Origin: Clostridia bacterium
GTDB taxonomy: Bacteria > Bacillota > Clostridia > Saccharofermentanales > UBA5734
DNA length: 5,291 nt
Direction: 5' to 3'
Assembly: GCA_009929975.1 (NCBI GenBank)
Contig: RZZF01000143.1
Coordinates: forward strand, 1-5,291
Below are positions 1 to 5,291 of this stretch, piece after piece. The notes under the pieces are model-generated. The model did no database searches. It saw only the letters and a program-made list of their open reading frames with translations, and was not told the DNA's origin. How positions within the stretch are numbered: the stretch's first letter is position 1; each line of letters begins with the position of its first letter. The translations under genes were made by a program, and so were the position numbers.

Positions 1-1150
1 GCTCACGGGTGGTGAGAACCGCGTCGACATCGCGGACACCGGTATTCGGATTAAACATTTCTTCGCGGGTCGATTCAGTTTTCTTGGATGTACAGGGCAT
101 GACCGAAACAACAAAGATATCCTTCGGATCAATTCCCTTACGTTCGGCGTAATATGATTTGATGATCGCGCCTTCCATCTGATGCGGTGACTTGCAGGTT
201 GAAAGGTTGTCCAGGAATTCCGGGAAATAGAATTCCGAGAAACGCACCCAGCCCGGAGAACAGGATGTGATCATCGGCAGTTTGCCGCCATTTTTCAGTC
301 GATTGAGCAGCTCGGTCCCTTCTTCCATGATCGTCAGGTCAGCACCAAAGTTGGTATCGTAAATTTTGTCAAAGCCCATACGGCGCAGCGCCGCGAACAT
401 CTTCCCCGTCACCCGGGTTCCGATCGGATAGCCGAATTCTTCACCGAGCGCGGCACGGACGGCCGGGGCGACCTGGACCACCACGTGTTTGGCCGGATCG
501 TTGATCGCCTGCCAGACGCGTTCATCATCTTCTTTTTCATGCAGCGCGCCGACCGGGCAGGCGATGATGCACTGTCCGCAATACACGCAGGGGGCATCCG
601 CCATACTGATATCATACGCCGGTCCGACCGCTGTATTGAATCCGCGGTTGATAAAGGACAGCACACCGATGGACTGCTGCTCACAGGCAGCGACACAGCG
701 GCCGCACTGGATGCACTTGCTGCTGTCGCGGACGATCGAGTCTGAGCGGTCATCATAGGTGCTCGGGCTCTTCTCGCCTTCGTAGCTGAACTCACGGATA
801 TTATAGCGATCACACAGATCCTGCAGCTCACAGTTTTTATTGCGGATACAGGACAGACAGTCCTTGTTGTGATCAGACAGAATCATTTCGAGTGTTGACC
901 GCCGCGTCGAGCGGACACGGTTTGAGTTTGTCTTGACGACCATGCCTTCAGTCACCGGGTTGACACAGGCCGCCGCCAACGCCCGTCCGCCGACGACTTC
1001 AACCAGACAGACGCGGCAGGCACCGACTTCATTGACTCCTTTGAGATAGCAGAGTGTCGGGATATCAACACCGGCCTTGCGGGCGGCTTCGAGGATCGTA
1101 TAGGTCTCAGGAACTTTGACCTGGACATTATCAATCGTTAATTGAACCAT
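1..1150 (-). CDS. hydA: [FeFe] hydrogenase catalytic subunit HydA (NADH-dependent/bifurcating type), 3' end outside window
   Basis: This is the catalytic subunit of a cytoplasmic [FeFe] hydrogenase, which interconverts protons and H2 at the H-cluster. The window holds the first 383 codons. The remainder, including the third H-cluster motif (ExMACxxGCxxGGG), lies beyond the left edge. Domains seen, in order: a NuoG-like [2Fe-2S] domain (C34, C45, C48, C62); a His-ligated [4Fe-4S] domain (H94, C98, C101, C107); a two-cluster ferredoxin domain (C146/C149/C152/C156 and C188/C191/C194/C198); and the start of the H-domain. H-cluster motif 1 reads TSCSPGW (residues 295-301) and motif 2 reads MPCTSKKTE (351-359). 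The spacing is almost identical to Clostridium pasteurianus CpI. It is the last of three genes after hydC and hydB, which marks it as part of the trimeric NAD-linked type. The ATG at 1150 gives a family-like N-terminus (MVQLTID). A GTG at 1156 is better spaced from the ribosome binding site. The fragment has no frameshift or internal stop. Confidence 0.95.
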   Translation of the reverse strand, partial: MVQLTIDNVQVKVPETYTILEAARKAGVDIPTLCYLKGVNEVGACRVCLVEVVGGRALAAACVNPVTEGMVVKTNSNRVRSTRRSTLEMILSDHNKDCLSCIRNKNCELQDLCDRYNIREFSYEGEKSPSTYDDRSDSIVRDSSKCIQCGRCVAACEQQSIGVLSFINRGFNTAVGPAYDISMADAPCVYCGQCIIACPVGALHEKEDDERVWQAINDPAKHVVVQVAPAVRAALGEEFGYPIGTRVTGKMFAALRRMGFDKIYDTNFGADLTIMEEGTELLNRLKNGGKLPMITSCSPGWVRFSEFYFPEFLDNLSTCKSPHQMEGAIIKSYYAERKGIDPKDIFVVSVMPCTSKKTESTREEMFNPNTGVRDVDAVLTTRE

Positions 1151-1167
1151 GTTCACAGTTGGATACA

Positions 1168-1174
1168 CTCCTTT
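1168..1174 (-). promoter_or_regulatory. Ribosome binding site of hydA, unusually far from the ATG
   Basis: On the minus strand AAAGGAG lies in the gap after the hydB stop. It is 17 nt upstream of the ATG at 1150 but only 11 nt upstream of an in-frame GTG at 1156. The normal gap is about 5-10 nt, so translation may start at the GTG and add two residues. The GTG at 1169, also in frame, overlaps the site itself and is unlikely. Confidence 0.55.
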
Positions 1175-1182
1175 CAGCCGAA

Positions 1183-2985
1183 TCAGCGCCTGACTACGGC
1201 CTTGAACTTGCAGGCCTGCTCACAGGCACCACATTTGATGCACTGGCTGGCATCAATGACATACGGCTCTTTGCCCAGTACGCCGCTGATGCAGTTAACA
1301 GGGCAGCGTTTGGCGCAAAGACCACATTTCTTGCACAGATCAGCGATGATCGTGTAGGTCGTCAGTCCCTTGCAGACGCCGCAGCGGCATTTCTTGTCAA
1401 CAACATGCTCGATATATTCTTCACGGAAATGCTTCATTGTAGAGAGAATTGGATTCGGAGCCGTCTGTCCGAGCGCACAGAGCGAACCTTCACGGATCGC
1501 CAGGGCGACACGTTCCAGATTATCGAGATCATCCATGGTGCCATGGCCGCTGGTGATCTTTTCCAGAATCTCCAGCATGCGGCGGGTACCGATCCGGCAG
1601 GGTGCGCATTTGCCGCACGATTCCTCAACGGTGAACTCGAGGAAGAACTTGGCAATATCAACCATACAGGTATCTTCGTCCATGACGATCATACCGCCCG
1701 ATCCCATCATGGAGCCGGCCGCGACCAGATTGTCATAATCGATCGGTACATCAAGCAAAGAAGCCGGAATACAGCCGCCGGATGGACCGCCGGTCTGAAC
1801 CGCCTTGAACGCCTTGCCAGCGGGAATGCCGCCACCGATATCATAAACGATCTCCCGGACGGTTGTTCCCATCGGGATCTCAACCAGACCGACATTATTC
1901 ACCTTGCCGCCGAGCGCGAAGACTTTCGTTCCCTTGCTCTTCTCAGTGCCGACACCGGCAAACCAGTCTGCCCCCTTGTTGATAATGACCGGAATATTGG
2001 CATAGGTCTCAACGTTGTTGAGGATTGTCGGTTTGCCGAACAGCCCCTTGACAGCAGGAAACGGCGGACGGGGGGTCGGATTGCCGCGTTTTCCTTCAAT
2101 TGAACGCATCAGCGCGGTTTCCTCACCGCAGACAAACGCGCCGGCACCGAGCCGGATTTCAATGTCAAATGAGAAGTCGGTATCAAAAATGTTCTGTCCG
2201 ATCAGGCCGTAGCTTCTGGCCAGGTCAATCGCGCCCTGCAGCCGCTTAACCGCGATCGGATATTCAGCACGGACATAGACATAACCCTGGTTGGCACCAA
2301 TCGCGTAGGCGGCGATCGCCATGGCTTCAACGATGCTGTGAGGGTCACCTTCGAGGATCGAACGGTCCATGAACGCACCGGGATCACCTTCATCGGCATT
2401 ACAGCAGACATATTTTTGTTCATTCATCTGCCTGGCCGCGAATTCCCATTTCAGGCCGGTCGGGAAACCACCGCCGCCACGTCCGCGCAGACCGGATTTC
2501 TTGATCTGGTCAATCACGTCGAGCGGTTTGATTTTTTCGGTCAGGATATGGGCGAGCGCCTGGTATCCGTCATGCGCGATGTATTCATCAATGGATTCCG
2601 GATTGATGATACCGCAGTTGCGCAGCGCGATCCGCATCTGCTTCTTGAAAAAATCAGATTCATCAACGTTTCGGGCCTGATCCAGCGGAACGCTGGTGCT
2701 GACGGTCATCAGGCGCTGAACATAACGGCCTTTCAGCAGGTGTTCCGTCACGATTTCCCTGATATCATCCGGACTGACCCGGTAGTACATGACACCTTCA
2801 GGATAAACAACCATGATCGGACCTTCTGCGCAGAGGCCGAAGCATCCGGTTTTTACGACTTTGACTTCTTTATTCAGTCCGCTGGCTGTCAGCTCTTCTT
2901 CCATCCTGTCGATGATTTTGAGTGACTGAGCTGACGTACAGCCCGTTCCGCAGCAGACGAGAACATGTGCTCGGAAAAGGTCCAT
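1183..2985 (-). CDS. hydB: NuoF-like NADH-binding flavoprotein subunit HydB of trimeric [FeFe] hydrogenase
   Basis: This 600-residue protein binds NAD(H) and FMN and passes electrons to the hydrogenase subunit. From the N-terminus it has a thioredoxin-like [2Fe-2S] domain (C11, C16, C48, C52). The NuoF core follows, with the glycine-rich FMN/NADH loop GLRGRGGGGFPTGLKW (165-180), CNADEGDPGAF (195-205) and PTILNNVETYANIP (319-332). Next come an SLBB segment and the [4Fe-4S] site ESCGKCAPCRIGT (C457, C460, C463, plus C503). The C-terminus is a 2x[4Fe-4S] ferredoxin domain (C551/C554/C557/C561 and C582/C585/C588/C592). NuoF of complex I lacks both terminal iron-sulfur domains. Having both is characteristic of HydB/HndC of NAD-linked and electron-bifurcating hydrogenases. 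The ATG at 2985 is chosen because AGGAGG (2992-2997) lies 6 nt upstream. It starts 1 base after the hydC stop, so the two are probably translationally coupled. A longer in-frame extension to 3162 would run through hydC and is rejected. NADP instead of NAD cannot be excluded. Confidence 0.96.
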   Translation of the reverse strand: MDLFRAHVLVCCGTGCTSAQSLKIIDRMEEELTASGLNKEVKVVKTGCFGLCAEGPIMVVYPEGVMYYRVSPDDIREIVTEHLLKGRYVQRLMTVSTSVPLDQARNVDESDFFKKQMRIALRNCGIINPESIDEYIAHDGYQALAHILTEKIKPLDVIDQIKKSGLRGRGGGGFPTGLKWEFAARQMNEQKYVCCNADEGDPGAFMDRSILEGDPHSIVEAMAIAAYAIGANQGYVYVRAEYPIAVKRLQGAIDLARSYGLIGQNIFDTDFSFDIEIRLGAGAFVCGEETALMRSIEGKRGNPTPRPPFPAVKGLFGKPTILNNVETYANIPVIINKGADWFAGVGTEKSKGTKVFALGGKVNNVGLVEIPMGTTVREIVYDIGGGIPAGKAFKAVQTGGPSGGCIPASLLDVPIDYDNLVAAGSMMGSGGMIVMDEDTCMVDIAKFFLEFTVEESCGKCAPCRIGTRRMLEILEKITSGHGTMDDLDNLERVALAIREGSLCALGQTAPNPILSTMKHFREEYIEHVVDKKCRCGVCKGLTTYTIIADLCKKCGLCAKRCPVNCISGVLGKEPYVIDASQCIKCGACEQACKFKAVVRR

Positions 2986-2986
2986 G

Positions 2987-3478
2987 TTACGCCTCCTTGT
3001 ATTTGGCCAATATCGCCGGAATCTCATCGGCGGCCAGACGTCCGTAGACATCATCATTGACCGTAATGACCGGTGCCAGGCCGCATGCACCGATACAGCG
3101 GCACGCGTTGATGGAGAATTTCTCATCTTCGCTGCATTGACCGGCCTTGATCCCGAGTTCATTTTCTATTTTTTCCAGGATTGCCTGTGATCCCTTGACA
3201 TAGCAGGCAGTTCCCATACAGACACTGACTTCATATTGGCCTTTCGGGGTCATGGAAAAAAACGAGTAAAAAGAAACCACACCATAAACTTCCGCGACAG
3301 ACAGGCCCATTCCGTTCGCAACTTCGCGTTGAACCGCGAGCGGCAAATAACCATAGGCATTCTGCGCGTCCTGAAGTACCTGCATCAGCGCCTTGCGGCC
3401 GTCATGACTGTGCCGGCTGATCGCTTCCCTGACAAGCGTCATTTTTTCCTCATGAGTCTGAACAGTTATCGTTCCCAT
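2987..3478 (-). CDS. hydC: NuoE-like [2Fe-2S] subunit HydC of trimeric [FeFe] hydrogenase
   Basis: This 163-residue protein is the small thioredoxin-fold electron carrier of the complex, equivalent to NuoE of complex I, and should dock against HydB near the FMN. The N-terminal helical part (about residues 10-75) contains the family pattern DAQNAYGYLP (37-46) and VAEVYGVVSFYSFF (61-74). The C-terminal part has the [2Fe-2S] ligands C87 and C92 (VCMGTAC) and C128 and C132 (CIGACGLAPV). C126 is an extra cysteine. Length is normal for the family. The ATG at 3478 is chosen because GGAGGTGA (3487-3494) lies 8 nt upstream and the homologous region begins soon after. The frame stays open to a GTG at 3562, but those 28 extra codons show no family resemblance. 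It is the first gene of the operon. Its promoter should lie in the divergent region before it. Confidence 0.95.
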   Translation of the reverse strand: MGTITVQTHEEKMTLVREAISRHSHDGRKALMQVLQDAQNAYGYLPLAVQREVANGMGLSVAEVYGVVSFYSFFSMTPKGQYEVSVCMGTACYVKGSQAILEKIENELGIKAGQCSEDEKFSINACRCIGACGLAPVITVNDDVYGRLAADEIPAILAKYKEA

Positions 3479-3549
3479 TGGATGGCTCACCTCCCAGATA
3501 TTAACGATACCATGAGCAGGGTAAAGCAACAATAAGTTTTGTAACCTAT

Positions 3550-3578
3550 GTGACATTTTCACCTGATTGCATTATAAT
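3550..3578 (+). promoter_or_regulatory. Sigma-A-type promoter for the pseudouridine synthase gene
   Basis: A -35 box GTGACA (3550-3555, five of six consensus bases) is followed after exactly 17 bp by a perfect -10 box TATAAT (3573-3578). Transcription would begin near 3585 and leave a leader of about 50-70 nt, which contains the two palindromes at 3592-3605 and 3610-3633. Confidence 0.7.
3571..3576 (-). promoter_or_regulatory. Possible -10 box for the hydCBA operon, sharing a palindrome with the divergent promoter
   Basis: The sequence ATTATAAT at 3571-3578 is its own reverse complement, so a perfect TATAAT also reads on the minus strand at 3576 to 3571. Transcription from it would start near 3564 and give a hydC leader of about 85 nt. 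No recognisable -35 box lies 16-18 bp upstream. That position is occupied by the palindrome centred at 3598.5, so the promoter may need an activator or may not be real. A weaker alternative, TTGTTG then TATCGT at a 17 bp gap, lies nearer to hydC. Confidence 0.35.
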
Positions 3579-3590
3579 CTGCCTTATTCG

Positions 3591-3606
3591 ACGCAAACGT
3601 TTGTGA
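3591..3606. promoter_or_regulatory. LacI-family-like operator palindrome (site 1)
   Basis: The sequence ACGCAAACGTTTGTGA contains the perfect palindrome CAAACGTTTG centred on CG at 3598-3599, the layout used by LacI/PurR-family repressors. It matches 14 of 16 bases of the Escherichia coli PurR consensus ACGCAAACGTTTGCGT. That points to the regulator family, not to PurR itself. It lies just downstream of the predicted plus-strand start point, and in the -35 region of the possible minus-strand promoter. Confidence 0.45.
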
Positions 3607-3609
3607 AAC

Positions 3610-3633
3610 TTTACCGTATACGTTTACGGTAAA
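3610..3633. repeat. 24-bp near-perfect inverted repeat next to the pseudouridine synthase start (site 2)
   Basis: The arms TTTACCGTA (3610-3618) and TACGGTAAA (3625-3633) are perfect 9-bp inverted repeats. Taken around the central CG at 3621-3622, 11 of 12 base pairs match. The core GTATACGTTTAC is again LacI-family-like and its centre is 23 bp from site 1, about two helical turns. It could be a second operator. In the mRNA it could also form a hairpin with a 9-bp stem and 6-nt loop just before the ribosome binding site. Confidence 0.5.
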
Positions 3634-3640
3634 TCATGAT

Positions 3641-3646
3641 AGGAAG
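3641..3646 (+). promoter_or_regulatory. Ribosome binding site that favours the GTG start at 3654
   Basis: AGGAAG sits 7 nt before the GTG at 3654. The upstream ATG at 3636 has no purine-rich site in front of it; its upstream bases are the right arm of the inverted repeat. The GTG is therefore the more likely start. Confidence 0.6.
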
Positions 3647-3653
3647 TTATTTT

Positions 3654-4547
3654 GTGTATCTGAAACATATTGTCAACGAAATCGACCAGGACCGCAAGGC
3701 GGCTGATGTATTGGTCGAGCGGACCGGAATGTCCCGCCTGATGGTTAAAAAAATCCGACTGCATGGTCAGCTGCTGGTCAACGGACAGCCGCATCGGATG
3801 ATTGATCCGGTCCATTCAGGCGATGTGATGGAAATCAACCTTGCCAATCGGGAGGGTCCGGTTCATCTTCGCCGTCATCCGGACATCCCGGTTCTTTTTC
3901 AGGATGAATGGCTGATCGTTGTCAGCAAACCGGCAGATCTTGTCATCCATCCGACCTATCTGCATCATCAGGGATCACTGACGGATCGTCTGTCCGACCA
4001 GCCGCTGCATCCTGTCCTTCGTCTTGATCGAGATACAACCGGCGCGGTCCTGATCGCGCTGAACGGACATGCCCACCATGTCCTCAGTTCACATCCGATG
4101 AAAAAAGAATATCTCGGCCTGATTCACGGCCGGATGCGGCAGACACACGGACTGATCCAGGCCCCGCTCGGACGGGTCGATAACAGCCTGATCCTGCGGC
4201 AGTTTCGCGAAGATGGCGCGATGGCGATGACGATGTGGCAGGAAGTCCGCTGGTTCCCGGCGGCCTCAGTCTCGCTGGTCCGTTTTCGTCTGCTCAGCGG
4301 GCGGACGCATCAGATCAGGGTCCACTGCCAGACGGTCGGTCATCCTCTGCTCGGTGACGGGTTATACGGGCTGGCTGAAACGGATCGGGCCACCGTCTGG
4401 GATCACAAAATCGGCCGACAGGCACTGCATGCCGCGCGGTTGGGATTTGAACATCCGTTGACACATCAGTGGATTGAACGGACGGCACCACTGCCGGATG
4501 ACATGCGCCTGCTGCTCCGCCAGCTCAGCCAAAAGAATACGGACTGA
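3654..4547 (+). CDS. RluA/RluD-family 23S rRNA-type pseudouridine synthase
   Basis: The product converts uridine to pseudouridine in RNA, most likely in 23S rRNA as for RluD/RluC relatives. The target position cannot be assigned from sequence. It has 297 residues from the GTG at 3654, or 303 from the ATG at 3636. An S4-like RNA-binding domain spans about residues 11-65 (DRKAADVLVERTGMSRLMVK, then LLVNGQP). The catalytic domain follows. Its motif with the nucleophilic aspartate is LRLDRDTTG (122-130, D125). KKEYLGLIHG (150-159) and LSGRTHQIRVHC...GHPLLGDGLYG (214-239) are the other conserved family blocks. The usual HRLDxxTSG appears here with Leu for His and Thr for Ser, and the segment between HPTYL and the active site is short. 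The length is normal. It is divergent from the hydrogenase operon, sharing its control region, and convergent with recN. No functional link to either neighbour is evident. Confidence 0.93.
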   Translation: MYLKHIVNEIDQDRKAADVLVERTGMSRLMVKKIRLHGQLLVNGQPHRMIDPVHSGDVMEINLANREGPVHLRRHPDIPVLFQDEWLIVVSKPADLVIHPTYLHHQGSLTDRLSDQPLHPVLRLDRDTTGAVLIALNGHAHHVLSSHPMKKEYLGLIHGRMRQTHGLIQAPLGRVDNSLILRQFREDGAMAMTMWQEVRWFPAASVSLVRFRLLSGRTHQIRVHCQTVGHPLLGDGLYGLAETDRATVWDHKIGRQALHAARLGFEHPLTHQWIERTAPLPDDMRLLLRQLSQKNTD

Positions 4548-4548
4548 A

Positions 4549-5291
4549 CTACCAGCGGCTGCGCAGAGTTTCAGCCTGTTCAAGGAGCTGGCCGGCCAGG
4601 GTGATCGCCTGCTGCTGTCCGACTCCGCCGGAGAGCAGGCGGCCCAGTTCTTCCCGGCGCTGCTCCGGGCTGAGGCGGGTCAGATGGCTTGAGGTCCGGT
4701 CATTGCGCGTGCTCTTCTCAATCAGAAGATGTCGATCAGCCATCGCGGCCAGTTGAGCCAGATGTGTGATGCAGAAAACCTGGCGATGTCGTGAAATATG
4801 CAGCAATTTTTCCGCGACACGGTCCGCGGTATGTCCGCTGACGCCGGCATCGATCTCATCAAATATCAAGACCGGGATCTGGTCCGCTTCAGCGAGAATG
4901 ACCTTAATCGCCAGCATCATACGGGAGGCTTCTCCACCTGACGCGATCTGGGCCAGTGGTTTGAGCGGCTCGCCCGGATTGGCTGACAGGCTGAACTCAA
5001 CCAGATCGAAGCCATTGGCCTGAAATCGTGAGGCTCTTGCCTGATCACTGATCTGAACCGCGAAGCGGACCGCCGGCATACCAAGGTCCTTCAGTTCGGC
5101 CATGATTCTCTTTTCCAGCTCAGCCGCTGCCTGTCGCCGTGCCTGGCTGAGTTCAGCCGCCCGTTCGACAAGTTTTTCTTCCAGCTGGCGAAGACGGACA
5201 GTCAAGCGTTCATACTCCGCCTCCCCGTCTGCCAGATGATCCAGCTGATCCGACGCTTTTTCATAAAAGTCAAGAACAGACTCAATTGAAC
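4549..5291 (-). CDS. recN: DNA repair protein RecN, C-terminal part (5' end outside window)
   Basis: RecN is an SMC-like ATPase that acts at DNA double-strand breaks. The window holds its last 246 codons, a little under half of the usual length of about 560. The first roughly 70 residues are charged and helical, fitting the end of the coiled coil. The C-terminal ATPase lobe follows. Its ABC signature IASGGEASRMMLAIK begins near 4947, Walker B VLIFDEIDAGVSG near 4872, and the His-loop CITHLAQLAAMAD near 4773. The frame is open to the right edge with no start there: a TTG at 5205 is an internal leucine codon. The gene ends with TAG at 4549-4551, one base from the stop of the convergent pseudouridine synthase gene. 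There is no room for a dedicated terminator between them. RecN is often SOS-controlled, but its promoter is outside the window. Confidence 0.96.
   Translation of the reverse strand, partial: SIESVLDFYEKASDQLDHLADGEAEYERLTVRLRQLEEKLVERAAELSQARRQAAAELEKRIMAELKDLGMPAVRFAVQISDQARASRFQANGFDLVEFSLSANPGEPLKPLAQIASGGEASRMMLAIKVILAEADQIPVLIFDEIDAGVSGHTADRVAEKLLHISRHRQVFCITHLAQLAAMADRHLLIEKSTRNDRTSSHLTRLSPEQRREELGRLLSGGVGQQQAITLAGQLLEQAETLRSRW

Noticed and set aside
409..831. A 140-codon minus-strand frame rich in Ser, Arg and Ala inside hydA
   Set aside because: It overlaps hydA on the same strand in another frame, has low-complexity composition and is contradicted by the conserved ferredoxin cysteines in the hydA frame.
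1159..2103. A 314-codon open frame on the plus strand opposite hydB
   Set aside because: It lies wholly antisense to a clear NuoF-like gene, its translation shows no family motif, and long antisense frames are common opposite genes with this base composition.
2338..2925. A 195-codon plus-strand open frame opposite the N-terminal half of hydB
   Set aside because: Same reasoning: it is the shadow of conserved codons in the hydB frame and has no credible ribosome binding site or recognisable domain.
3479..3562. N-terminal extension of hydC to the GTG at 3562
   Set aside because: The added residues do not resemble NuoE proteins, they would start at or before the likely transcription start, and the ATG at 3478 has a near-perfect ribosome binding site.
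3550..3562. GTGACATTTTCAC as a CRP/FNR-type site
   Set aside because: The half-sites are separated by 5 bases instead of 6 and the outer bases do not match; it also coincides with the -35 box of a well-formed promoter.
4588..4599. Perfect 12-bp palindrome CTGGCCGGCCAG near the end of recN, as a possible terminator
   Set aside because: It has no loop and no T-run on either side, and it is explained by ordinary codons in the conserved recN frame.
1..5291. CRISPR arrays, tRNA or rRNA genes, insertion sequences, phage genes
   Set aside because: I looked for spaced direct repeats, cloverleaf-like segments, transposase motifs and terminal repeats and found none; coding density is nearly complete apart from 3479-3653.

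Overview
This window looks like part of the chromosome of an anaerobic Bacillota (Firmicutes) bacterium. The signs are a trimeric NAD-linked [FeFe] hydrogenase of the clostridial type, AGGAGG-type ribosome binding sites before the hydrogenase genes, and a nearby recN. GC content is roughly half by eye. The genus cannot be named from the sequence alone.

Layout: (1) Positions 1-3478, minus strand, hold a three-gene operon read right to left. It encodes a NuoE-like [2Fe-2S] subunit (hydC, 2987-3478), a NuoF-like flavoprotein with extra iron-sulfur domains at both ends (hydB, 1183-2985), and the catalytic [FeFe] hydrogenase subunit (hydA, from 1150, running off the left edge). hydC and hydB are separated by 1 base and hydB and hydA by about 30, so they are probably co-transcribed. 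(2) Positions 3479-3653 are a compact divergent control region. It has a strong sigma-A-type promoter for the plus strand, a -10 box that is a perfect palindrome and therefore readable on both strands, and two LacI-type palindromes 23 bp apart. (3) Positions 3654-4547, plus strand, encode an RluA/RluD-family pseudouridine synthase. (4) Positions 4549-5291, minus strand, are the C-terminal part of the DNA repair ATPase RecN. It is convergent with the pseudouridine synthase, with a single base between the stop codons.

The three hydrogenase subunits form one enzyme. HydB carries the NAD(H) and FMN site. HydC and the iron-sulfur domains of HydB and HydA form an electron wire to the H-cluster in HydA. 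In characterised relatives (Thermotoga maritima, Acetobacterium woodii) this trimer couples NADH and reduced ferredoxin to H2 by electron bifurcation. That is the inferred role here: disposing of fermentative reductant as H2, or the reverse. The pseudouridine synthase and RecN are housekeeping genes with no evident functional tie to it.

I do not see a wholly new system. The points most worth a second look are the divergent promoter region with its paired palindromes, the Ser variant in the first H-cluster motif of HydA, and start-codon questions in two genes.
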